DNA from: Virgibacillus_P tibetensis
GTDB lineage: Bacteria > Bacillota > Bacilli > Bacillales > Amphibacillaceae
Length of the DNA stretch: 64,000 nucleotides
Direction: 5' to 3'
Assembly: GCF_036026595.1 (NCBI RefSeq)
Contig: NZ_JARZFX010000003.1
Coordinates: 1-64,000, forward strand
Shown: positions 54,808 to 61,827 of the stretch, piece by piece
Position numbering within the stretch: position 1 is the first letter of the stretch
How the letters are laid out: the number at the start of each line of letters is the position of its first letter
Program-made: the position numbers and the translations under genes
Notes under the pieces: model-generated
Told to the model about the DNA's origin: nothing
Seen by the model: only the letters and a program-made list of their open reading frames with translations
The model's database searches: none

Positions 54808-54907
54808 TTAGCAAAAAGTGTCCATTTTTACTTGACGCTTACAACCATTTAATGCAACAAGAAACAAACTTCTATTAGCTGACTTAACATAATAAGAAAA
54901 CTTATAT

Positions 54908-55381
54908 TTACGTTAACTTTCGATTATTTTTTAGCATGTGTCGCAAATATTCTTCTGATTTTCCTTTAGGAATACTAAGGCTTTCCAATTCCTCATTTTT
55001 AATTTGCTTACCAACATAAACGATTTGTCCGATATGATAAGAGTAATGTGCCATTTGCCTTTCAATCGCATCAATAACCGTGTGGATTTCGCCACGAATA
55101 TAAATATTTTTTAATAAGTCCTCTTCATATGAAATAGTGTTTGCGGATTCTTGGTCAAGTTTCCTATAGGTTTTTTCACCATCAGAAGTTAAAAATTCAG
55201 TCGATCTTGAAATCATATTTCCACTTAAATGCTTCACGATTATTGCAATATTATTAGATGAATGATTTAAAGCCCAGTGTATATCATCTTCTGACAATTG
55301 TTGTATTGTCTTATCTCCTAGTTCTTTAACACTTCTAAACCTTTCTTGAACTACTTTTAAATACTCATTTACAACAGTCAT
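54908..55381 (-). CDS. DinB/DUF1572-like protein, shorter than usual
   Basis: 157 residues. ERFRSVKELGDKTIQQLSED, NSSNNIAIIVKHLSGNMISR and RQMAHYSYHIGQIVYVGKQI are the DUF1572 (DinB-like four-helix) signature with metal-site His residues. Between RKLDQES and EEDLLKNIYIRGE about 25 residues usual in the family are missing, so a helix is shortened by an in-frame deletion. It may be non-functional. Role unknown; thiol transferase or metal-dependent enzyme in relatives. Confidence 0.85.
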   Translation of the reverse strand: MTVVNEYLKVVQERFRSVKELGDKTIQQLSEDDIHWALNHSSNNIAIIVKHLSGNMISRSTEFLTSDGEKTYRKLDQESANTISYEEDLLKNIYIRGEIHTVIDAIERQMAHYSYHIGQIVYVGKQIKNEELESLSIPKGKSEEYLRHMLKNNRKLT

Positions 55382-55424
55382 TACGTTCCACCCACTGATT
55401 AGTATATATATGATAATACCAATT

Positions 55425-56222
55425 TTAAAGTCCTTTTTTAATCATCTTCTTGTTATCAAAATGAATACTTTTCATTCCTTCAAAGAACTTATATTTATTG
55501 CTCAAATACCTTTCTAACTCTCCTTTATCATGAAAAAGTTGTTTTAAGTAATACTTCGAACAATTTATTCTATTTTGTATTTCTATTTGATCCTGTGTTG
55601 TAGAACCGTGACCTGGTACGTGAGTTGTTATATTATGGTTAAGCAAAATGTTTTCAGCTTTATTGACAGTATTTACATAGTCGTTGTAATCACTGAAAAT
55701 GAATGGAAATTCTATATCTGACAGGTAGTCTCCTGAAAGAAAAATTCCGTAAGGTTCAACCACTGTAAATAAACCATCATTGGTATGACCTGGTGCTTTA
55801 TAAAAAGTCATAGTCAACGATTCTAATTCTAATTTTTTCCCATCATCTGAAACAACAATATCTACCGAAGGATATTCGGGTATATAATTTCTGTTTAAAT
55901 AATACTCTTGGTCAAACCTATTTATTTTTTGAACTACATCTTCTTTAGTAGGATTATTATCAAATTGTTTAGAAGCTATTACCATTGCCTCTGGAAAGGC
56001 TCCGGAACCAATAATATGGTCAAAATCACTATGTGTATAAATAATATATAATTGCTTATCACCAACAATCTGGTTTATGTAGTTCTTAATTACTTCAATT
56101 TCAGAAGGTAACCAATTAGGATCTGTCATAATAACGGCTTTATTAGTTTGTATTATCGCCGTCGTGGTCATAAATATTGAACTTTGAAAAACTGTAATAT
56201 TATTATTATTGAATTGAATCAT
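55425..56222 (-). CDS. Metallo-beta-lactamase-fold hydrolase
   Basis: 265 residues from ATG 56222 behind GGGAGG; upstream ATG 56294 lacks a site. Zinc motif YTHSDFDHIIG (HxHxDH-like with S), later FYKAPGHTNDGLFTVVEPYG, FLSGDYLSDIEFPF and THVPGHGSTT. A generic MBL hydrolase, substrate unknown. It begins 33 bp from the GNAT pseudogene upstream, likely one transcript. Confidence 0.9.
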   Translation of the reverse strand: MIQFNNNNITVFQSSIFMTTTAIIQTNKAVIMTDPNWLPSEIEVIKNYINQIVGDKQLYIIYTHSDFDHIIGSGAFPEAMVIASKQFDNNPTKEDVVQKINRFDQEYYLNRNYIPEYPSVDIVVSDDGKKLELESLTMTFYKAPGHTNDGLFTVVEPYGIFLSGDYLSDIEFPFIFSDYNDYVNTVNKAENILLNHNITTHVPGHGSTTQDQIEIQNRINCSKYYLKQLFHDKGELERYLSNKYKFFEGMKSIHFDNKKMIKKGL

Positions 56223-56254
56223 ATTAATCCTCCCTTTCTCATTTGTTATTATAC

Positions 56255-56806
56255 CTATTTCTGAAACTCTGTATTTAACAAACCATATACCCACATATCT
56301 TTACATTTTCCAGTAACACTGTGACATTCAAACTGTCTTAAATAACCTTCTTCTTTGAAGTTGAAATTTTTTAATATCTCCTTTAAAGCAACATTTTCAG
56401 CACTAACAAAGGCTTGGATTCTTACTAAACCTAACTGACTAAATCCTAATAACAAAACTTCACGTATAGCTTCAGGCATGATTCCACGACGCCAGTAGTT
56501 TTCTGATAATTCATAGCCAACTTCGGCTCGCTTGCCTTCAAATTCACTTAAATAGATGGTGCCAATAATTCATCTGTTACTTTGTCAGCAATTGCAAAAC
56601 GAGTAATCCATCCATCATCATAGCCTTTGTTCCATAAGTTGATTATTTCATAACTTCTTTCTAACGTTTCTGGTCCATTCCAATCAAGATTACGCTATAC
56701 ATTTTCATTTGAATAATATTTCTTTAAAGCTGTTGCATCTTAATCTTAATCGTACTTTTTCAGTTTCTAGTACTGGAAATTCTTTTAATATTTTTGTGAA
56801 ATCCAT
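56255..56806 (-). pseudogene. RimJ/L-type GNAT with several frameshifts
   Basis: From ATG 56806 the pieces read MDFTKILKEFPVLETEKVRL, then in other frames NWNGPETLERSYEIINLWNK, DDGWITRFAIADKVTDELL, and finally PEAIREVLLLGFSQLGLVRI, AFVSAENVALKEILKNFNFK. Order and motifs are those of a RimJ/RimL acetyltransferase, broken by at least three indels and a stop near 56700. Confidence 0.85.
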
Positions 56807-56866
56807 TTTTATTCCCGCTTGAATAAAGTTAGTTCATCTGTAATTTACCAAAAGCATTTAAACTCC

Positions 56867-56897
56867 TTGTTCAACTAACCTGCCAGTTTAAGTGTAA
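56867..56897 (+). repeat. Cassette repeat, copy 19 (partial)
   Basis: TTGTTCAACTAACCTGCCAG, TTTAAGTG. It marks the right side of the second array. Beyond it up to 57362 no gene is seen: only AT-rich sequence, the terminator-like stem at 57128 and the inverted repeat at 57189. Confidence 0.6.
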
Positions 56898-57127
56898 TCG
56901 TTCACAATATCTATATTTAGTTTAACATAAATATTCAGAATACATTATAAAATCAAACGACAACTAACCGATTTCCAATTTAATGGTAAATTTGTATATG
57001 CCAATTTGCATACGAATTTGTAGGTCAAAATGTAGACTTACACTAGCCATTGTCACCTAACAAATTGGGATACAAATTACACTACAATTTTAATGTAAAT
57101 TATAAAGAAAATACTATTACACCAACA

Positions 57128-57171
57128 AAAAATGACCATCAAATTAGCAGTACACAATTGATGGTCGTTTT
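57128..57171. terminator. Terminator-like hairpin
   Basis: AAAATGACCATCAA / TTGATGGTCGTTTTA with a 15-base loop, A and T runs on the outer sides. It may end the SASP transcript. Confidence 0.75.
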
Positions 57172-57188
57172 ACATTACATTTTTAATG

Positions 57189-57213
57189 TTTGAGATAGGA
57201 AACGGAACCCGTT
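57189..57213 (-). repeat. 25-bp inverted repeat, right copy
   Basis: Reverse complement of 47488-47512 with one change. Inside it (56990-57120) the AT-rich stretch repeats TACAAATT, AATTTGTA and ATGTAAATT motifs, as near the left copy. Confidence 0.8.
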
Positions 57214-57362
57214 AGAGACAAGTATGTTCTCTCTCGTCGTTTCTTCAGCTGTCTGTGATGCAACACGTCAATTTTCTTTATCTTCTACAAGCCTCTATGT
57301 AATAATTGTTTTTAAAAAGATAGAAGCCAGATCAACTAATTAATCTGCCTTCTATCGCTGTA

Positions 57363-57575
57363 TTACGTAGTAGATTGTTCGTTAATGGATTGCTGGTTTC
57401 TTCGTTTCACTTCTTCTGCATCCGTATCACTGTAAACATGTGTACCATGACCACCTGTTGTTTTAGCAATATATTCTTTTGCCTGATTATACGTTAACCC
57501 TGAGCGCTGCGCTTGTCTTTTGACTGCTTCAATATTGGTTCCTGCAATTGTGTAGCTGTCACTGTTTTCTGCCAT
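57363..57575 (-). CDS. Gamma-type small acid-soluble spore protein
   Basis: 70 residues. Two repeat-like segments AGTNIEAVKRQAQRS and YSDTDAEEVKRRNQQS around a central GLTYNQAKEYIAKTTGGHGT, the gamma-SASP pattern of marine Bacillaceae. Gamma-type SASPs are stored in spores as an amino-acid source. GGGAGG precedes ATG. Direct evidence that the host sporulates. Confidence 0.88.
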   Translation of the reverse strand: MAENSDSYTIAGTNIEAVKRQAQRSGLTYNQAKEYIAKTTGGHGTHVYSDTDAEEVKRRNQQSINEQSTT

Positions 57576-57636
57576 GAAAGATTCCTCCCTTTCTTTCTCT
57601 AGGTTGTGCTCTGCGGTTAATTACATGCAGGATATA

Positions 57637-58452
57637 TTATCCAAGTGCCACATCCAGTATCATCATGACCGTAAATCCAATCATAAGGCTCATGGAAGCA
57701 AGGTCCTTATTCCCTTCTTCCTGGGAGCCAGGAATTACTTCTTCCACTACAACAAATATCATGGCTCCAGCAGCAAAGCTCAGTGCATATGGTAAAAGTG
57801 GCTGGATAAAAATTACTGCCATTGCGCCAATTATACCAGCGATCGGTTCAACCATACCGGATGCCTGACCATACATAAAACTTTTTCTCCGTGACATTCC
57901 TTCGCGCCGAAGCGGCATGGAAACAGCGAGACCTTCTGGGAAGTTCTGAATGCCAATCCCTATTGCCAATGCAATCGCTCCTGCAATAGATGCTGTTGGC
58001 AAGCCTGCAGCAACTGCCCCAAAAGCTACGCCTATCGCAAGACCTTCAGGAATATTGTGTAATGTAATAGCTAAAACCAGTAGCGTACTGCGCTTCTTTT
58101 TCTCTGGATTTATTCCTTCTGCTTGGTCAATCGATGAGGTGGGATGGAGATGTGGGAGTAATTTATCGGCACTCCACAAGAATAAGCCACCAAGTAAGAA
58201 GCCGACTGCTGCTGGAACCCAGACAGGTACAGGTCCGCCTTCTGCCATATCGATTGCCGGTTCAAGCAATGACCAAAAACTTGCCGCAATCATAACACCA
58301 CCTGCGAAACCCAGCATACTGTCCATGAATCGTTGATTAAATCCTCTTGTCGTAAAAACCAGAGCAGCACCTAGCGCTGTCATTCCCCATGTAAATAATG
58401 TCGCAATCGCAGCCTGAGCAATTGGGTTAAGATTTAAAAAATAATCAATCAT
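57637..58452 (-). CDS. ZIP-family metal transporter
   Basis: 271 residues from ATG 58452 behind AAGGAG. About eight transmembrane helices with the ZIP metal-path motifs HNIPEGLAIGVAFGA and NFPEGLAVSMPLRREG, and a His-containing loop (LLPHLHPTSS). Imports zinc or other divalent metals. A weak GATAAT/ATTATC-like palindrome lies upstream near 58480 but I cannot assign a regulator. Confidence 0.94.
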   Translation of the reverse strand: MIDYFLNLNPIAQAAIATLFTWGMTALGAALVFTTRGFNQRFMDSMLGFAGGVMIAASFWSLLEPAIDMAEGGPVPVWVPAAVGFLLGGLFLWSADKLLPHLHPTSSIDQAEGINPEKKKRSTLLVLAITLHNIPEGLAIGVAFGAVAAGLPTASIAGAIALAIGIGIQNFPEGLAVSMPLRREGMSRRKSFMYGQASGMVEPIAGIIGAMAVIFIQPLLPYALSFAAGAMIFVVVEEVIPGSQEEGNKDLASMSLMIGFTVMMILDVALG

Positions 58453-58778
58453 GATGGAGACTCCTTTTTGGTTATGAGGTATGATAACCATTATTTATTA
58501 TCGTTGTCTACTATTATTTATTCATTCATCTGAACTATGTATTCTAATCAACGGGAAGCATAATCCTAAAACTCCCCTTTTCGAATTCGTTTGAAACATA
58601 CTGTTAATTAATAATGCTCAGGGATAACCCATAGCATTTTTGATGAATGTCTGGTAGTAATTAGTTTAGCATTTTTTAGCATTTTATCATATGTTAAAAG
58701 AAGCTATACGGTACCACCTCCACTTGAGTATGATATCATATAGCTTCTTCTTACTATTTAATTCTACCTATTGCTTAC
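58453..58778. other. Intergenic with terminator
   Basis: No gene. The terminator of the thiolase operon is at 58698-58749; a possible metal-regulator palindrome lies near 58475-58495. Confidence 0.5.
58698..58749 (-). terminator. Terminator of the thiolase operon
   Basis: AAGAAGCTATA (58698-58708) / TATAGCTTCTT (58739-58749), T-rich on the minus exit. Confidence 0.85.
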
Positions 58779-59957
58779 TCATACAATCTCTATAACCATA
58801 GCGATTCCCTGTCCTCCACCAATACACAGGGAAGCAACTCCATATTTTTTATCTCTTCTTCTTAGTTCTTTTATCAGAGAGTACAATACTCTCGTCCCAC
58901 TTGCCCCAACTGGGTGACCTAAAGCAATAGCTCCACCATTAACATTTACTTTTTCACGGTCAAGACCTAATTCTTTTTCGACCGCTAGGTATTGGGAAGC
59001 AAAGGCTTCATTTACTTCAATAAGATCCATATCATCGATAGTTAAGTTTGCCTTCTCAAGCGCCTTCTTTATAGCTGGAACCGGACCAATTCCCATATAG
59101 GATGGGTCTACACCAGCAACTGCCCATGAAACTACTTTCGCTAATGGCTTTAATCCTTTTGCTTCTACATATTCTTCCCCTGCAAGAACTACTGCTCCTG
59201 CTCCGTCATTGATGCCACTGGCATTACCACCTGTAACACTGCCATCTTTCCTAAAGGCAGGCTTAAGCTTTGATAGTTTTTCGGTTGTTGTGTCCTCGCG
59301 TATATGCTCATCTGTGTCTACCGTTATTGTCCCTTTTCTGGATTTTACTTCCACAGGAATTATTTCTTCGGCAAACTTCCCTTCTTTTCTAGCTGCTGCT
59401 GCACGCTGATGACTTTGTGTAGCGTAGTCATCTTGACCTTCGCGGGAAATAGCATATTTTTCAGCAAGGTTTTCAGCGGTTACTCCCATTCCACAACCGA
59501 TATGTTCATCTGTCAGAGCAGCCCACAACATATCGTCCACTTGCGGTGTTCCCAGTTTTGTACCGAATCTGCTTCCTCGTAAAGCATAAGGAGAGAGACT
59601 CATACTTTCTACTCCGCCTGCAAGTGCAACATCTCCATCGCCCAGCATGATGGATTGGGTTGCGGAGACAACTGACTGAAGACCAGATCCACAAAGTCGA
59701 TTGACAGTAAGTGCAGGACTTTCCATTGGGATACCAGCAGCTAACGCTATATGTCTGGCAAGATATGGTGCATTCTTCGCTGAATGAATTACATTACCAA
59801 GGACGGTAAAGTCAATATCCTCAGCATTTATTTTACTCCTTAGAATCGCTTCTTTACTGACTGTAACTGCCAGATCAGTTGGATCAACATCCTTCAGGCT
59901 CCCACCAAAAGATCCAAAAGGAGAACGGGCTCCTTCTAAAATATATACATTCTTCAT
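58779..59957 (-). CDS. Acetyl-CoA C-acetyltransferase (thiolase)
   Basis: 392 residues. Nucleophile Cys in TVNRLCGSGLQSVVSAT, His in GGAIALGHPVGASGTRVL, second Cys in VASLCIGGGQGIAMV. Biosynthetic/degradative thiolase II type, here most likely splitting acetoacetyl-CoA made by the adjacent CoA transferase into two acetyl-CoA. Last gene of the ketone-body operon; GAGTG-type site before ATG. Confidence 0.95.
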   Translation of the reverse strand: MKNVYILEGARSPFGSFGGSLKDVDPTDLAVTVSKEAILRSKINAEDIDFTVLGNVIHSAKNAPYLARHIALAAGIPMESPALTVNRLCGSGLQSVVSATQSIMLGDGDVALAGGVESMSLSPYALRGSRFGTKLGTPQVDDMLWAALTDEHIGCGMGVTAENLAEKYAISREGQDDYATQSHQRAAAARKEGKFAEEIIPVEVKSRKGTITVDTDEHIREDTTTEKLSKLKPAFRKDGSVTGGNASGINDGAGAVVLAGEEYVEAKGLKPLAKVVSWAVAGVDPSYMGIGPVPAIKKALEKANLTIDDMDLIEVNEAFASQYLAVEKELGLDREKVNVNGGAIALGHPVGASGTRVLYSLIKELRRRDKKYGVASLCIGGGQGIAMVIEIV

Positions 59958-59972
59958 TCTCTCACTCCTTTA

Positions 59973-60060
59973 TTATTGTGCAGTATATCCTCCATCAAGG
60001 ACAATAGATTGACCAGTAACACCTTTCGCCTGTGATAAATACTACTTTACCTTCTACCAT
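59973..60060 (-). pseudogene. 3-hydroxybutyrate dehydrogenase remnant (internal deletion)
   Basis: ATG 60060 begins MVEGKVVFITG, the SDR start, then jumps directly to GVTGQSIVLDGGYTAQ in another frame and TAA, the typical end of 3-hydroxybutyrate dehydrogenases. About 700 bp between are missing. Position between CoA transferase and thiolase fits this enzyme. Confidence 0.85.
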
Positions 60061-60078
60061 GTATAGGAAGCCTTCTCC

Positions 60079-60753
60079 TTAATACGTTCCTACCTGGAGA
60101 TTTTCACTTAAACGCAGCTCTGCTTCCGTAGATGCAACAACCTCTTCTGCAGTCCATCCCTCTGCTATTTCGATAAGCACTAGGCCATCTGCTTCTACAT
60201 CAATTACTGCACGGTCAGTAATTATCCGATTTACGACACCTTCTCCAGTTAAAGGAAGATGGCATTGCTTCAATATTTTAGACTCACCTTGCTTATTTAC
60301 ATGATCCATAATAATAACTATTTTCTTTGCTCCATGGACGATGTCCATTGCGCCGCCCATGCCCTTGATCATTTTACCTGGTATCATCCAATTCGCAAGA
60401 TTGCCATCTTCAGATACTTCCATGCCTCCAAGTATAGCAAGATCCAAATGGCCTCCTCTAATCATTGCAAATGATTCTGCATTACTGAAATAGGACGCAC
60501 CTTCTGCTGCAGTCACTGTTTCTTTTCCTGCATTAATTAAATCAGGGTCTACCTCTTCTTTTAATGGGGATCTTCCTATACCGAGTAAACCATTTTCTGA
60601 TTGAAGAACAACTTTTTTCCCTGGTTGAATATGATTTGCAACCATGGTTGGCATCCCTATTCCCAAGTTAACATAGGAACCATCTGTAATTTCTCGTTCT
60701 GCTCTTTTTGCAATCCGCTCTCTGACTAATTTTTTATCGACCTGTTTTACCAT
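60079..60753 (-). CDS. scoB: 3-oxoacid CoA-transferase subunit B
   Basis: 224 residues, complete. Catalytic Glu in VVLQSENGLLGIGRSPLKEE; VNLGIGMPTMVANHI and GNLANWMIPGKMIKGMGGAM are CoA-transferase subunit B motifs. With subunit A it moves CoA from succinyl-CoA to acetoacetate. The A gene directly upstream is frameshifted, so this subunit may be without a partner. Confidence 0.94.
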   Translation of the reverse strand: MVKQVDKKLVRERIAKRAEREITDGSYVNLGIGMPTMVANHIQPGKKVVLQSENGLLGIGRSPLKEEVDPDLINAGKETVTAAEGASYFSNAESFAMIRGGHLDLAILGGMEVSEDGNLANWMIPGKMIKGMGGAMDIVHGAKKIVIIMDHVNKQGESKILKQCHLPLTGEGVVNRIITDRAVIDVEADGLVLIEIAEGWTAEEVVASTEAELRLSENLQVGTY

Positions 60754-60776
60754 GAAATCATTACCTCCCTGTAAGC

Positions 60777-61471
60777 TTATGCTTCTTCTCTGACTGTTAA
60801 ACGTTCAATTCTTTTTTCTTGTTGTCCTTCGATTAGTCCCTGGACGTAAATTCCTGGTGTATGTACATGTTCTGGATCAATAGTACCTGTATCTACCAGT
60901 TGTTCTACCTCGGCAATTGTTACTTCTCCTGCTGCGGCCATCATTGGATTAAAATTGCGGGCGGTTTTGTTAAAAACAGATTGCCATCGTGATCTCCCTT
61001 AGATGCTCTTACAAGACTAAAGTCTGCTTTTAATGCTGTTTGCAGCAAGTATTCTTTATTATCAAACGTGCGTACCTCCACACCTTCTGCAATTGGTGTT
61101 CCTACTCCTGCTGGTGTATAAAATGCGGGTATACCGGCCCCTCCTGCGCGAATTTTCTCAGCCAGCGTTCCTTGTGGAGTAAGCTCAACTTCCAGCTCTC
61201 CAGATAAAACCTGACGTTCAAATTCCTTATTTTCTCCAACATAGGAACCGATCATTTTATCTATCTGTTTATTTTCAAGCAGTAATCCAAGCCCCCAATC
61301 GTCTATCCCGCAATTATTCGAGATTACTGTTAAATGTTTTACTTTAGACTCTACTAACGCAAGAATAAGATTTTCGGGGATACCGACAAGGCCAAATCCA
61401 CCTACCATAATCGTCGATCCGTCCTTAATATCCTTAACTGCTTCATTAAATGATGTATATATTTTTTTCAT
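60777..61471 (-). pseudogene. scoA: 3-oxoacid CoA-transferase subunit A, frameshifted
   Basis: From ATG 61471: YTSFNEAVKDIKDGSTIMVG, GLVGIPENLILALVESKVK, PAFYTPAGVGTPIAEGVEV, RASKGDHDGNL. One base is missing near 60975; the expected continuation FNKTARNFNPMMAAAGEVTI, AEVEQLVDTGTIDPEHVHT, ending TVREEA at 60777, is in the next frame. As read, translation stops after 176 residues, losing the last 55 or so. Confidence 0.9.
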
Positions 61472-61503
61472 TTAGTTACACTCCCTTCCTTACTACTATT
61501 ATT

Positions 61504-61519
61504 AGCAAAAAGTATGCCA
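61504..61519 (-). promoter_or_regulatory. Sigma-54 (SigL) -24/-12 promoter of the scoAB operon
   Basis: On the minus strand TGGCAT-N5-TTGCT, a full match to the TGGCAY-N5-TTGCW consensus, 33 bp before the scoA ATG, with GGAAGGGAG in between. Confidence 0.8.
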
Positions 61520-61572
61520 ACTATTAAAATCGTTGTAATTGCAGACAAAGCCGGATTCCGGATTAAATTATA

Positions 61573-61606
61573 AAACCTTTATTCCTGTTTTGCGGAATAA
61601 AGGTTT
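61573..61606. promoter_or_regulatory. Palindrome upstream of the sigma-54 promoter, possible activator site
   Basis: AAACCTTTATTCC / GGAATAAAGGTTT, perfect 13-bp arms, eight-base centre, 55-90 bp upstream of the -24 element. Position suits an enhancer-binding-protein site, but the stem could also be a terminator. A looser TTCCGGGAACACGGAA lies near 61666. Confidence 0.5.
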
Positions 61607-61788
61607 CAATTTTCACATTTATTTTCAGCCGATTCATTGCTGCAGCTTGTTTGAATCATTCTTTCCGGGAACACGGAATTAATTCCATAGTTACGGAACC
61701 AGTTAAACGCCGGTTTTTCCACTTTTAGAACTAAACCTACCAATTGTGAGCATGTATGCTGATCTTCCTTTTTCTCCTGCTATTCACT

Positions 61789-61818
61789 AAACCCCTGCTC
61801 TGATCAGAACAGGGGTTT
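61789..61818 (-). terminator. Terminator of the OmpA-type lipoprotein gene
   Basis: AAACCCCTG (61789-61797) / CAGGGGTTT (61810-61818), inner TCTGATCAGA, T-rich exit. The 61472-61827 gap has no gene. Confidence 0.85.
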
Positions 61819-61827
61819 GTTTGGTAG

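Larger units (their letters stand above)
52340..54843 (+). mobile_element. IS21-family insertion sequence
   Basis: 2,504 bp carrying istA and istB. Flanked by ACCAT direct repeats (52335-52339, 54844-54848). Both ends begin TGTAA (right end read inward); inside lies a 17-bp inverted repeat TAAAAATGGACACTTTT at 52377-52393 and 54814-54830. Both genes are intact, so it could still be active. Target: the array repeat. Confidence 0.9.

Noticed and set aside
12139..56897. Calling the repeats true integron attC sites
   Set aside because: The CTAAC/GTTAG ends recall attC, but the seven-base cores do not satisfy RYYYAAC/GTTRRRY, and no IntI-type integrase is visible. Kept as an analogy only.
61573..61606. 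Sure enhancer-binding site for the sigma-54 operon
   Set aside because: The same perfect stem could be a terminator; listed as possible regulatory site with low confidence.
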